From Hofstenia miamia (Eukaryota; Xenacoelomorpha; Acoela; Hofsteniidae): 64,000 nt of DNA. How positions within the stretch are numbered: position 1 is the stretch's first letter; every line of letters begins with the position of its first letter. Below are positions 34,406-47,829 of this stretch, in pieces. Where the stretch lies: assembly GCA_900660155.1 (NCBI GenBank), contig CABFPE010000075.1, positions 889,682-953,681 of the forward strand, in the 5' to 3' direction. Both the position numbers and the translations under genes were made by a program. The notes under the pieces are model-generated. The model was not told the DNA's origin. It did no database searches and saw only the letters and a program-made list of their open reading frames with translations.

Positions 34406-37400
34406 AATACGTTTTTAGCTCTGGTACAAAAACAATAATTTTGCAGATACAATGGCTTTGGTTTCCGTTGTCTTAGTATAGATATAGGTTTATTCAAATA
34501 ATTTTAACTTATAGTGACTAAATTTAATTAATTAGTAAAAATTAAAAATTAGTATTAATAACATTAATAAATTACAGCTGCTAAAACGTAATAATTGTCT
34601 ATTAAAAGATTTGTCATTAACTTATCAGGTTGGCTCCATGACTATCTGAATCATTAATGAACAAAACTTTGATAATTGAAGTTGCCTAAATCGCATATAA
34701 TAATTATATCCTCAGTAATGGGATATAATACATCTTGAATTTTAATATGAGACTATGTTAAAATTTTCAAGCTGAATTCTATTTTTTGTTTTTTTTTGGT
34801 TTATATTGCATGCTATGCAGATTATTGAAGACATTTTTTAAGTTGTCCCTTTACAGGAACATAGCTTGAAAACTAAATTTGAAATAGAAAAGTAAGAGGA
34901 CATTGGCAATGCAAAAAAAATTAGCCAAGTGCTAAAAATCTAGCTAAAACATTGACTATTATCTCAAAATAAAATTTTCAAGAATGGTGTCTCCATCAAT
35001 TGTCGTTGAGGTGGGATAAAGGAGAAATTATAGAAGTGGAAAGAGTAGAAAGAACTAAGATGACTCAAACAAGTAAAAAAATTGAAAAGGTTCCATATGA
35101 TGTTGCTACAATTATTTTAAATTACTATTTATATTGAAACAATGATATTAATATACAGCAGGATTCACAACTGTGTAAAATCAATAGGCTGAACACATGC
35201 ATTGTGTATATTTCTAAATCTAAATTTAAATTTTCATTAATAAAGCACAAAAATTTCTAGTGTACATTTTAAGTGATAATTATCAAATAACTAGATTCTT
35301 TGCTGAATCCATTTTAATATAATTGATTTCCCAATAATAAAAATGAAATTTAAATATACACATGATGGCATTTTCATCATATTTTATGTTTTTGTATTTG
35401 GATATTACACAGTAAGAGTTGATAGGCAATTTATATACAGTGAACACAATATTGTGGAGGTCTGAGTCTTGTATATTAAAATCTTTGATGGAAAAGCAGC
35501 ATTGTTCATATGTCAAAGTATTTAAATGCTAAACCTTAAGCGAGGAAATGCATATTTTAGCATCTGATTATTAACAAAATAAATTAATACTGAAGTATAG
35601 CTTGATGAACATTATGTTACTCAATGCTGTAAGGAACAAATAAGAAAACAATACACAAAAATCATGGAATAGGAAACCAGAAGGTACCCTAAAACAGATT
35701 GTCAAACTCAACAACGAAATGGGAATTTATATACAAACGTAATGAAACGCATGCTTCCATGCTTCCTTGCTTAATAGTATTGTAATTGAATGAAAACAAA
35801 AAGTATCAATTTTATGTTTGTAACTGTAATCCAGCATACACGCCCCAAACGTCGTTTTACAATTGAAAAAGGAGATGTGAATGAAGAGCGGTTACGGAGT
35901 GATTGATAAATTGTTAAATGTCAGATTTACATCGTAGGTGTGTGACGCATTTACAATGGCAGCGCAAGTGGGAGGTTGAAGGGATGAAGCAATTTACTGC
36001 AAAGTAATAAATTTACTGCATCACCGGGTTAATAAAATAATACGAGCGACATTTTTCACACACCAGGACAGTAATACCTCCTGAAATTAAATAAATCACG
36101 AATTTGAAATATGCTATTTAATAAAATGAAAAACATACTTGGCAGTAAATATCCAGTCTGATATGGAAACATTTCTGTCAGTTCCGCTGTGTATCTTCCA
36201 AGCCAGTGATAGAAACATTTCCATTTCTGATCCATATACAATATTATTCTCCTAAATAATCAATCCTGTATTCCATATCAACAGCAAGAGCTACACCCGA
36301 TATTCACAAAATTTTTCTCAATACACCAATTTTTGATTTTTTTGCTTTCCCTAAACCTTCAGACAAGATATTGGATTATCTTGTCTTTATTAATTTAAAA
36401 TTGTTTGACATCTTACACGGTCATTCTTTTTGCTAAGGTCTTGTTAAAGTAGAGAATGTAATAAAAATAAAAATAGGAACTAACCAGAAACCCTACCTTT
36501 ACATATCCATAACGGCGGTTACACATGAATTTATCAAAAGTTTAATGATCCCTGACAGCTATATATTCCCACTTATGGGTTGATATAGAAAATTTAGGAA
36601 CACAACACATGATTTACGATAAACATAAAAATGGTAAATAAATGTGAAACTGCATTAAATATGAAATGATTGTAAAGATGTATATAGAAATACAACAATA
36701 ATCAAAACAGAACCATCAATGTAAACAAAATGATAGAAGACGAGGTTTACGCTACAGATACAGAAGCGATGTTTTGTTTGTCTAAAGGCTGTGTGCATTT
36801 TATACTACAGAATAGTAGTGGGAATATAAAATCAAAAACAAATTTAAAATGACGATAGAGAAACTTAAAATTCGACGCTGGTAATAGTGAAACGTGATAT
36901 TAGCTTTCGACTTGATTTGTTTTGGAAAAAGATATTGCTAATGAGCGTTGAAATAAGAGAAAGTGGCTGGGATGTAATAATTAAAAAGCTTTCAGGTGGC
37001 TCAAATTGAACGCTCTTTTATGGTGTGAAATTATATTGAAAAGAACAAGTGTTAGCAACACAATGTGCGTGGGAAAGCTCGCACGTGACGGAAAACACGT
37101 CTGTTGAAACAGCTTTTATCGTGTGGCCAAACAATCACACAAATGCATCCAGGCTAAAATTAAATCACCCCCCCCCCATTTTAATCATAAAACCTAATTT
37201 TTTATAATCTCCCATTGACTTAAAATTCAAAAGAACTTTAATAACAATAGAATAATTTACTAGGGCTCCACTGTCCCTACAAGTTTCTAAGTCATATTAA
37301 ACTCAACGTGCAATGAACTTAGCATTACTTATCGAAACTTTAAATACAAGTATTACGCATACAACATATCTATGGGTAGGCGTTATACAAGGCACCGTAA

Positions 37401-38591
37401 TAAGTAACAGGTATAACTCATTTCCAATGAAAACATTGGAGAGGAATACCATCATACAACAATCTTATTAATTACATTAATTAACTTTCTGCTACATTGT
37501 GCAGAAGTTCCATGTCCTATTCAGCAGATATTGTCATTCTTGAAGATCTAAAGAAAAGCTTATTTTTTTCGCACATTAAAAGACTATGGGAAACTGTGAC
37601 AAAAAAATTTTTCTATTAGTAACTTAATGTTATCTTTATAGTAGAATGAGAGCATGGTTTTTTAATGTCAAGCCCAAACTCATAGATCCACATTACTTGA
37701 ATTGTATTCAGAATCGTAAAATGTAAAATGGGATAGCGTATTAAAAAAAGCAGAAAACCAAATTTACATTCAGTAGTCAGGGAGGTGATGGTACATGACC
37801 AATGAGATTGCTTGTAAAATTTGTTGCTGTTATTGTGCTACTAGAAAAAATAATAGCAATGGTTTTTGTAAATAGAATGCTTTAATGTTGTGTTGCTAGA
37901 ACTACAGTTCAATTTGCAGGTCATGATCATTTGTTTGAATACTACGCTAGAACGTCAAAGCACTACGTAGATTAGCGTATATTGGTTAGATGAAATAGTT
38001 AATTGTTTTACTAAATAATAGCTATTAATGATGTGGCTTAATCTTATTAAGGATAAATTGTGAAGTATTTCATGCTTGTCATCGCGCAATGCAGTTCGTG
38101 TATTGATTGAGGATAGTTGCGGAATTTGAATGAAATATTGATATTATTAGAGCGTTCTTTTATTTCCGTCAATAAAGAATTAATCCGAAACCAACCGCAA
38201 CTAAACATCTGCTCAGGTTGCCTTACATGAAACAGTATTTATTGCATTGATTGAGAGTCGCAATGCATATTTCAGATCTGAAAATAGATGAAGTTTGCAA
38301 ATGTAACGCGAACAGTGTCGGTTTATATTAAAAGCTCGGTGCAACTTACAGGGAGGGAACCGGGCAAAAGTTCTATATCATTTAGGCTTTTTGCGAGAAA
38401 TGACGTCCATTAAATTTTTTACATCTATACATATTCAAACAAAAATGTTCAAAATACTTAGATTTACTAAACTTTCGTACTTATTAGACTATTGAGAAAT
38501 TCAAAAAGTACGATTTTTGAAATAATTCAAATATATTAAATTGCATTTGATCAGTAAAAGAGATCTAATGCATGCGAAATATAGTTATAGG
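34406..38591. other. Long non-coding A+T-rich stretch
   Basis: No gene, RNA or bounded element recognised. A run of ten Cs lies at 37168-37177. Long open frames here start mostly at non-ATG codons and look random. Confidence 0.5.
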
Positions 38592-38961
38592 CAAGGCTTC
38601 GGAGAAGGCCCAAATTTGAAGTTGTTCCAGTTTCCTCTCCGAGCCACATTTGTATCAAAAGCTAGTTCCAGCTCCGGTTCAGAATCTCTTGGATACCAAT
38701 GGCTCCAGCTCCTACTCCGGCATCATTACGATCTGATTTACAATATAGCCGCGAATATATTTTTATAATTTTTGCGAATTTTTTAAAACGACAGGTCTTT
38801 GTGGAACAAAAAAAAAGATTTGGAGCTGGAGCTGTTCTATAGGCATCTGCCTCCGGCTCTAGCTCCTGCTTCGCCTGCATATTAAATGTTGTTCCAGCTC
38901 TGCCTACGGTTTAAAAGAGAATGCTCTGATTCTTAGCTCCGGCTCCCACTCCGAAGCCCAG
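38592..38961. mobile_element. hAT-like MITE, AGCTCC-word family
   Basis: A 370-bp element with ends CAAGGCTTCGGAG and, inward from the right, CTGGGCTTCGGAG (11 of 13 match; ancestral form probably CAGGGCTTCGGAG). The 8-bp flanks gttatagg (38584-38591) and gctatagg (38962-38969) match 7 of 8. GCTCCAGCTCC/GGAGCTGGAGCT/GCTCCGGCTCC words fill both arms. No coding capacity. Confidence 0.82.
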
Positions 38962-38969
38962 GCTATAGG

Positions 38970-39421
38970 GAATGGAACGTTTCTTCTTAAAAAATAATTT
39001 AAACCATGAAATTACTTTCAATAGGCTGATGCTATCGGAGAATGGTAATTTTATTCATAAACCCTTGAAATTTTCTATTTCAAGAATTTAAATGTGTTTG
39101 CTTCATTTAGTAAAACTAGCTTTGTCTTTTCCAGTTTAAAATTTAATTCATTACTAAGTGTCTAAATTTTAAGGCAACTTATATCAGATTGAATACAATC
39201 AGTGGAAAAACTAGTTAATAACTTAATTCATTAATATTTTAATTCATTAAGAACAATCAACATACTGGATATTATTGTGCGATTAAGATATGGCCGGTGA
39301 TTTGGATACTCGATGACTGCCTGCCCGCTTATTGAATTGAATTTCATTTGGCTCACCGCTCACGAACCACCCAGTGGGCTCGGTCATGCTCGCAAAATAC
39401 TGGTTAACTATTTAACTGATC
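38970..39421. other. Spacer between hAT-like MITEs
   Basis: A GGCTCACCGCTCACGA / GGGCTCGG word patch at about 39345-39395 hints at another GCTC-type element, but its flanks do not match. Confidence 0.4.
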
Positions 39422-39429
39422 CTAGGTAC

Positions 39430-39652
39430 TAGAGATGTGCGTGGTAGACATCTTTGTCAAACTTAACGCACCACAACATTAATTTAACACCTCCTATCGC
39501 CGCAGAAACACCAAACTATCGAAGGTTTACAGCAATTGCTCGAAAGCTAATAAAGTTTTACTGAAAAACATTCTATTAATAATTATTATTTATATTTTTC
39601 TTATAATGAATTTTTGCTTAATCACTGCCGCACCGCACTACGCACATCTCTA
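39430..39652. mobile_element. hAT-like MITE, TAGAGATGTGCG family (copy 1)
   Basis: A 223-bp element with ends TAGAGATGTGCGTGGTAG and, inward from the right, TAGAGATGTGCGTAGTGC. The first 13 bases are identical. Flanks ctaggtac (39422-39429) and ctatttac (39653-39660) match 6 of 8. GCGGTGC/GCACCGCA words lie near the right end. The termini closely match those of 53619-53843. Confidence 0.82.
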
Positions 39653-39660
39653 CTATTTAC

Positions 39661-40237
39661 ACGTTTTAAAGAAAACTAGTTGAAAAATAAATATTCTCTA
39701 AAGGAGAATTACTTTTATCAACAATGGACAATTAATAAAACTCAAGAAAATATTAAAATTAAGAATTCCTTGATGAAGGCCAATGCGATGATTAATATTA
39801 GTCAATATGTTGTTAAGTTTCTTGGATGAAGTGGATAGATAATTTCAGTAATATTCAAACGTTTAACTATTTAAAAACGCTTCAATCAATTGGCAAAAAT
39901 GAATAGCATGTATATTTTTCTAAAGCATTTCAAACGATTCCAACAGCCTCTTGGCAATGTGTACATTAATTCGATAAAGCCATTAAAACAAACATGTCAG
40001 TTTAAATTGAAGAGGTAAGATTTTGTAAAAAATGTATGCGATGACAGTTATAAAAATAAAAATGTATAGAAAATAAATAATTGCTTAACTGAATCAAGCA
40101 AAACATTGAAATGAATCTCTAATAAATTCCACGTTGTGTTATCAGCCAACCAGTTCAACACTTAACAATAACTAGTTAACAAACTCAGTGGAAGTTAGAT
40201 AAACAAATGCTTGTCAGAATTTATAAATATTTTCTTT
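39661..40237. other. Non-coding stretch
   Basis: Nothing supported. Confidence 0.5.
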
Positions 40238-40363
40238 ACAGATCATTACTGATCCCATCAAACAACATGTACTGGTGTGGGTGAAATCGTGTCCCCTTTT
40301 ACAGATCATTACTGATCCCATCAAACAACATGTACTGGTGTGGGTGAAATCGTGTCCCCTTTA
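40238..40363. repeat. 63-bp tandem duplication, two copies
   Basis: The unit starting acagatcattactgatccc occurs at 40238-40300 and 40301-40363, identical except at the last base. Near identity means a recent duplication or an assembly artefact. The unit has no recognised function. Confidence 0.95.
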
Positions 40364-43242
40364 CTAGACATAGACTTAAGTTACATTGATTTTTATTAGA
40401 AAAAGTAGCTGATATCAATAAAAAATTTTTAAGGTTTTCACTATTACTTAATTACATGATCGGTAAATTCATTTGTAATAAAAGTATACGTAGACAAAGA
40501 TTATTTTACTAAAACATGTCCACTTATACGTTATGAAACTTGGCTATAGCCAACAAACTGTGCTTTTCTAACTTCTTACATCTATATGATGAATTGAACT
40601 GGAATACACTGGAGTTAAAAATTATAACTATATATACACGTCGTAAATGAGCTGAGTGCTTTTAGCAGCAGTATTATTATATTGTGACGCATTAAATGAC
40701 TCATACCCGACCATTTACATACTGATGAGAATGGTGAATAAATCTTTTCGTAATCGAAATTGTATAATATGTTACGTAAAAACACCGCGCATCACATAAA
40801 ATCCACATCAACCACATAAATAATGTAATATGGTTAATAGAAACGAAGCCACATGCTAAATAAGGAGATTGTTGCACTCAAAGACCAGAAAAGCAAAGTT
40901 TAAATGACAAACAAATTGAAACCATAGCTAAGTATGCCCAAAGTATGCATGATTTCATAGACTCGTTTTGATTATTTTTAAAATATTCTTCTATTATCTT
41001 TATGTCTTCAAGGAGAATAGGAACAGGAAATCGCGACCGAAAGTATTAGAATTTAAACCTAAAATATGTATATATGAAATTTCACCAGGGGCATACGAAG
41101 GATTTTCTGACTGGGAACATCTTAGCCATGACCAAAATTTTGAAAATATTGAGAAAAGGGACCTTAACTGACCCCTAACTGAAAATTTTTTTACCGAAAA
41201 TATTTTTATTTATCCAGTCAAAAAAACTTCTTTCTCATCAGACAACCAGAAAAACAATCACATCTTACAACTAGCCTTCTTACAATATGTGTAAAATATC
41301 GACTAATAGTTGCTCCATATACCGAACTTGTAGCCTATTAGAATTTCTAGGAGTCTCCGATTGATGCCTGAATTCGTCAGCAAACTAAAAAATAAATTGG
41401 GAATACAAAATATTTACAGTCATTCTAAAAATGACGATAAACGACCTTCGAACCAATTAAATATTCGCAACGGAACGTCGATGTTGTCTGAGTCTCTGTT
41501 AGAATTTGAGTTTGACAAAATAGGCATAAACAAATTGGCAGCATTAAAATATTATAATAAGCTTAACGAAAAAATGTAGAGTGCACGAAGAGTAAGACAA
41601 TTTATTCTATAGATGTATTGTCTCAGAGAACCCCGGAGGGAAACTATTCCCATTTGTGGAGAGAGGTTACAAGCATATTACAAATGAAACGAATTAAATT
41701 GAAAAGTGGACACAACGCAGCGGTTTATCAATTTGGTTTCTCTATAGTGCTCAGTTTTGTTTACAAAATGTCACTCACTAGATTTACAATGTTTGTGAAC
41801 ATATCCCTGGATTTGACACCCAGATGATGTGATCAATGGTTCGATAATACGGCTAACCCCAGGTTTTAGACTTTAAAAATATAAAAATCATGGTGATTTA
41901 AGAAATAATTGTTGTTCCTATCCTGGGAAAGATAATTCAAAATTACTTGAAATGTACATACTTTAGGAAAGTGTCCCCATCTGTTTTTGTTTGAAAAGAG
42001 CGCAAAGAAATGTGAAACATCGAGACATTATTTAAAAAAGAATTTTCATTTTATGCTCTACTACAAAAAACAATTAAATCTCTTAAATAGGTTGTTAAAC
42101 AATATAGTGTAAGTCTGAAATTTCTACACCATAGCACGGAAGCGCAGACAACCACAAAATACAAAATTCAATAAAAAGTATCACTAACTATTCTTTTACA
42201 GAAGAATTTTCGACGGCGGTAAAAAATATTCCAAGAGGCGAATTTTCAAAGCATTCCAGAATTTGGTTGAAGAATAGAGTCCAAAATAATGATATAATTT
42301 TAAATTTTTGTTTACTGTCATAATGAATATTTAAACAGAAGGGACCAATCTGCACCCGCATGTGCCCGCCAAGGATTTTTTTGCGGTCCGCAAAACGATT
42401 TGGCAACTGCTCAGACATGGCAATAACGTTGTCATTTATTAAGATCCGCCTTCTGACATTGGATGATATTAGTATTTATAGCACACTTGAAGAATACATA
42501 AAGTGGATTTACTAATATGAATTGCTTTATTAATGAAAACTAAGATTGTTTAACATAGGTGAAGAAAATAGAAGATTAATCTAATATTTGTCAGCATTAT
42601 AATACAGAAATACAACTAAAATTATAAAGCTGTCGTCAACGAAATTTAAAGTTCATAGCTTTCAATAATATCAAGCGTGTATGCACAAACCCTCATGGTT
42701 TTAGTAAGTAGTTCAGAGTTTCTACATTGCTATTAGACCTAATATTGAGCAGTTAATAAAGTTTCCAAAAATTTCACCAAGTATGTTTCATTAACTGTTT
42801 TTCTTATTTTTAACTATTTTTTGCTTCAAGAATTCTGCATTACATAGCTTCAAGTGAGTATATACATGGGCTTTTTATTGCTTTCGTTTGTTGTTCATTT
42901 CTGTTAACAAACTAATGATTGATTCTAAAAACTATATAGCAATATGACTCAAAAGTTGTGCGGCTTGCATATTGAACTGTAACTAACAAAGTGACCCGCG
43001 ACAGTGGTCGAATTCGTCAAACTTGATTTAAAGGCTCCTATAGGTTTTTTCCTTTGGAGACCAAATTGTAGGGGGAGAGGCATGTAATCGCAAATTTTCA
43101 AAATTTTTGTATCGCTCTAACATTTACTCAAGTTACATATAGAAATAGCATTTCATTTTCTTCCCAGGTTATGGAAATGGAACAATTTCAGGGAATAAAT
43201 TTTAATAGTAATTCATGGAACTAAGCACTCAAAATAAGACAT
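40364..43242. other. Non-coding stretch
   Basis: No gene is supported. An 82-codon hydrophilic open stretch at 41334-41579 preceded by an acceptor-like cttgtag could be an exon but resembles nothing I know. A phrase ccaggggcatacgaaggatt at about 41086 resembles the start of dispersed repeats in other invertebrates. Confidence 0.35.
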
Positions 43243-43811
43243 TCGCAATCCTAGGAAATGATCAACAGTCCTTAAATTTATTTATTTAAACAAAAATGTT
43301 TTCAAGCAGCCAGATGAGTCTTAGGTAAGCAATCATTCACACAATAACCCTTCTTGAACAGTTGAGGCTATATCATCTTTCGTTAAATTTTCAGTTGAAA
43401 ATGCAACATGAAGACTAAAAACAGCATTAAAAAATGGAGTAAGTGACGCATCATATTGTTGATTAGCATGCTGCAGATGTGTTATCATTCCTGCTGATTC
43501 TTTAAATCAATAATAAGCCCTTAGAAACATCAAGATGATTTAACAGTGGGGTGTTCCATCATTTAGCTCACACTTGTGCAACTGTCCATTTGTTTGCTGG
43601 ACCATCATTAACAACTGCTGTAAAAAAGTTGGTAATTTTGATTTGCATGTTGACTCCTTTAAGAACCCAAACCAACTAGCATTCAATCAGTCAAAAGAAC
43701 TCGGTTTAAAAATGTAGCTTGATTTTGAACAGAACTGGAACTAAATTAATTGAAACAATTACTAGAAATGAAATTGAAATAGCTTTATTATGATATCCAA
43801 CCAATGTAGGC
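43243..43811 (-). repeat. Dispersed repeat of unknown family (copy A)
   Basis: From tcgcaatcctagg to ccaatgtaggc this segment parallels 49235-49491 with roughly three quarters of bases shared by eye. Read on the minus strand it carries protein-like pieces, for example HANQQYDASLTPFFNAVFS and ENLTKDDIASTVQEGLL, in interrupted frames. I do not recognise the protein. It may be a decayed transposon gene or a duplicated pseudogene. Copy A keeps about 310 bp of middle sequence that copy B lacks. Confidence 0.6.
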
Positions 43812-46801
43812 AAGGTCCTCATCAATAACATATCCGACGGGTATTACGTGTTAATGATCAGCATTAAACAAATCATGCCTCCTGCTTGAACCAAGTTCAG
43901 TTCAAATTATAGTGCTAAAAGTAAGTTATGAAAAAATGTGGAAATATATGAAAAAGTTTTTAAAATAGTTGTGGAGATGAAATGGAAGAAACCACAGTTC
44001 CATATGCAAGCTTGCATTTACTACACCCTCCAAAACAAGAAAAATTTCAAAAAACATAAATCTGTTATGTTAAAATTCCATACTCTGCTATTTCAAGCTA
44101 ATCTATTTTTTAAATTTTATTTAAAAATTATCAAAAATTTGTATGAAATGTTAGCGCTTGTGCAGTTATTTTAGTTATTGACATTCCGTACAATGAAAGA
44201 AAATATATTTATAAGTTATTAAACCACTCTTAATTTCATATTAATGTTGGTTTTTAATAAGATGTATTGTCCTGATGATTAACAGTCCATCGCAAATCTA
44301 TAAATATTGTATGTTCCAAACTCTCTACTAATAGCGGTGCACTATCTTGCAAAGAAACAGTGATTTACTGATGTAGATCATCGGTTGAATGTGCTGATCA
44401 GTCATTAACGCGTGCGTCAAGTGGGATAAGAATTCCAGTTGAAATAAAGTTTAACTCTATATAACCAGTGATAAAATAGTAGGTTGAGGGATTATTGGAA
44501 ATATAAATAGGATTTCTCGATAGTTTCAAAGGAAAGGACTATTTTACAACGATATCTAATCTGTGAACTGTTGATATGAAGTTTATATCACGATAACAAT
44601 CGAAATTTATATGTGATGTTTATCTAACAAAACAATTTATGGATATTTAGCAAACAGGAAAAGTGATAAAATATTCAAAATATAACAATGTTTATCTTTA
44701 TGCAGATAAAGCAATTCCGCTTAACACTGGCTATGAAAACTCATAACAAAGAGAATTCATTAACGATGTATATCTTCACCAAAAATTGCCATGAGAACGC
44801 CAACAATATCTTTATTTTGGTCAATTAAATACTATTTTTTCTAAAATATATTTTAAAAATTCGGAAAGGAAACTGGTAAACGCTCATTAACTAATTCTTT
44901 CGATAATAAAACCCTAAGTTTCGTTAAATTAGAAATAAATAAGTTTATTTAGTTGTTCAAATGATACACTTACCAAAAACGTCTAAGGGAGTTGCTACGG
45001 TGAACATGTTCCTTTGAAAATACAGGGGAAATTGATTTCCACCTATGTCTAAAAAGGAACTCGTTGACAAAATCTAAAAACTTAAAATAGTGAAAAAAAC
45101 ACCAAACAGTAACTTAATACAAACATGAAATTCTAATCAATTTCAATTCAACAACCACATTCAAAATGTAAAAAGATCAATGAAAAGGGTCAAGTTAAAA
45201 ACTTCAGCGGCCACTTGAAATAAAATCTGGATTCCTAATAAAATGTGTCAAAAACAATAATTTACCAAAAATATAACTGCAGCCGCATTTGTTTAATAAA
45301 ACCTTTTTGCTATAACTGCACGACACAGTACTTCAATTTATAGTCAAAACCTTCTGTGACATGTATAAGCGCATGCGTGTCTTGGCAACAACATTTTATC
45401 CTTGCTTTTCTTCAATCCAATATTTTGATCAAGGCTGTTGGTAACTTGATATAAGCTTTCTTCTTTGTATTGAATAATGATACACTATGTTACTCAAAGA
45501 TAAAAACAATACCTACTCATTACTCAACTGGAATCCGGAAAATTCAAGAGTGGCATTGTATGTATCCATTTCATGTTCATAAAATGATTTTAAAAATTCA
45601 AACTGCCAATTAAATCATTAATAAATAGGACAGAAAAATATAAGGTAGTTAGTGATTAGTTTAATAATGCAATTAAGTTGTGCTTATAAAAAGTTCCAGA
45701 TGAGACAAACGACATTGTTATAGAAAAGACTGAAAAACGTATTTAACAAATTACTTTAGCCTCTATTTTGTTTGCCCTGTATTAAATGCCTTTATGCTAT
45801 TGATATTTACTTAATCAATTAATTTGAATAGCAAACTATTTTTAATGGTCTCTATAAAATGAACCATATTTTTTCCTATTAAAAAAATAAAACACCACAT
45901 TAATTGTGATGAGAAATGCCGAGGATTTTCTCTAAAATTCTATTCGAGCCACTGCGCAAAACTATTTGATCACAGTTAATTTTCCTTAAAATATGAAAAG
46001 ATTTTGACTAGAAGAACAACTGCTGGTTAAAACGACGAGATCATGCACATCCGTTTTGTTTTCGTTGAAATGATTAGACATTATAATTTACCATTGTTTT
46101 CAAAGAACATACAATACTTCAGTTTTAATAAGACATTTTAACAGCACTTGCAACGACAACGAATAATATGATAAAACATCAAATCTATAGACAATGAAGA
46201 TTATTCGAAGACGTTTGATATTTAATAAATCCCGTCAATTTTTTTGGAGATTTATAATCGTAATTTTAAAATGTGAGAATCATTGAAGAACCGCACAGTC
46301 AACTAGACTATTTGAATATTAATTGTGTATATAAATATGCGATTAATGAAGCTAATATAGTAGATATGCGCTTGGTGAACAAATTCAAAGCAATAAAAAT
46401 CTTTAGAATAGAGAGAATAAATCTAAGATATTAAGAACGCATTCGCAAAATCACACAAAGTAAAAATACATGCCTTAATCAATTATTAACAAAATTTAAG
46501 CACGACATCTGCGAGGACGTAGAAAATAAACACCACGGCTCTCTTATATAATTATTTTAACATGGATGCTCAATTCAAGCTTACGCAACACCACAAAGCG
46601 CTTTTCCATCTCATCACGCATCACGCATAAAGCACTGTCACCATGTCGGATAATATTAACATCTTATTAAAATGAAAATCGTTGGTCACAGGAGATGTCT
46701 ATACTTAATTAAGCTAAATTTACGATACTTTCGAAAATCACCATTTTCAAGGAAAATTAAATAATCTAACTATTTTTTCACTTCTGAACGAGTACTCATT
46801 T
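43812..46801. other. Long non-coding A+T-rich stretch
   Basis: No gene, RNA or bounded element recognised. Confidence 0.5.
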
Positions 46802-46809
46802 GCATAAAC

Positions 46810-47204
46810 CAGAGTTGTAACCGCGGCAGGTCAGGGTCGGGTTGGCCTCAAAAACTAAGAATGAAACGGACCCGGGTATGCAATTTCTGCACAACGAGTC
46901 TATAATTATTCAAAATTTTATTAATAAATATACAGTCTTTCTCTTCTGTTGCAATATTACATCAACTAATATATTCAATTGCCAATACATAAAAAAGTAA
47001 ATCCACGACTACTAAATTGCAATTATCTCAAAAATTGCCTTAGTAATAGCAAGCGCTAATCAATTTCATTTATTTACAAAAAAATCTTATAATAATTTTG
47101 GATTTGACGATCTCGGGCAGGACCTGGGCTTGAATTGTACTAATTGTAACGAGCCGGGCTGGGCTTGGGTAATGGTTTCAAATCACGGCCCGGTTAGGAC
47201 TCTG
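46810..47204. mobile_element. hAT-like MITE, GGGTCGGG/CGGGCC-word family
   Basis: A 395-bp element with ends CAGAGTTGTAACCGCGGC and, inward from the right, CAGAGTCCTAACCGGGCC (14 of 18 match). Flanks gcataaac (46802-46809) and gtataaac (47205-47212) match 7 of 8. Left-arm words are CAGGTCAGGGTCGGGTTGG and GACCCGGGT; right-arm words are TCGGGCAGGACCTGGGC, GAGCCGGGCTGGGC and ACGGCCCGG. The centre is plain A+T. No coding capacity. Confidence 0.85.
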
Positions 47205-47241
47205 GTATAAACGTTTAAAGAAAGGGAGAGGTAGTGCAAAC

Positions 47242-47829
47242 TAGAGATGCGCGGTAGCAGCACGGTGCGTTGCAGTATGATTTGTTGTGGTGCAGTGTGG
47301 TTATCTAAAGCATAAAAGTGGTATACTATTTTATAGCAATGTATTAATTCGTTACATCATCTTATTATCAACTTGCTGCTTTGTATTTAGATACTTATAT
47401 TTACATAAGAAATATCTACCGTATATGTCATAATTTCATTAAGAGGGCATCATAGATTTGCGTTGCACTTGCTTCGAACATATGTAATGATAAATTCTGA
47501 GCTCCTTGATTTCAATGTTTAACTCTATGCCAATTGTATAATAAAGGGCTTGGAGTTGATGGATTGCAGCAATGTCGTAATTTTACTTAAGGGTTCTAAT
47601 TGCCAAGATCAAACTTAAAACTTTGAATTTTTATAAGATTAAAATAATTCAAGAAATAAACCTAGCGATGTAACATTTCAAATATTTCACGACAATATAT
47701 ATCTGAAATTATGTTTTTAAAAGTATAATGAATGAATTTAATAGGCAAAACTTGGAAATAATACAGAAGCGTTTAGATACCAAAATCCAATCACCACGCT
47801 CATTGTTCAGTAACCGCACCGTACATTTA
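47242..47829. mobile_element. Partial hAT-like element, TAGAGATGCGCG family (copy 3)
   Basis: The left end TAGAGATGCGCGGTAGC with GCACGGTGCG and GTGGTGCAGTGTGG words matches the 39430 and 53619 elements. A facing GTACGGTGCGGTTAC word occurs at 47810-47823, but there is no clean right terminus and no matching flank. If whole it would be more than twice as long as its relatives. The right boundary is a guess. Confidence 0.45.

Noticed and set aside
37168-37177. Homopolymer C run, with similar G/C runs at 48371 and 53279
   Set aside because: No shared flanking sequence among the three, so no repeat family can be claimed.
39295-39402. GCTC-word element with ends CGGTGATTTGG / CAGTATTTTGC
   Set aside because: Flanking 8-mers match at only 3 of 8.
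41334-41579. 82-codon open stretch after an acceptor-like cttgtag, possible host exon
   Set aside because: No recognised domain, no matching donor site or neighbouring exon, and open frames of this length are expected by chance in 64 kb.
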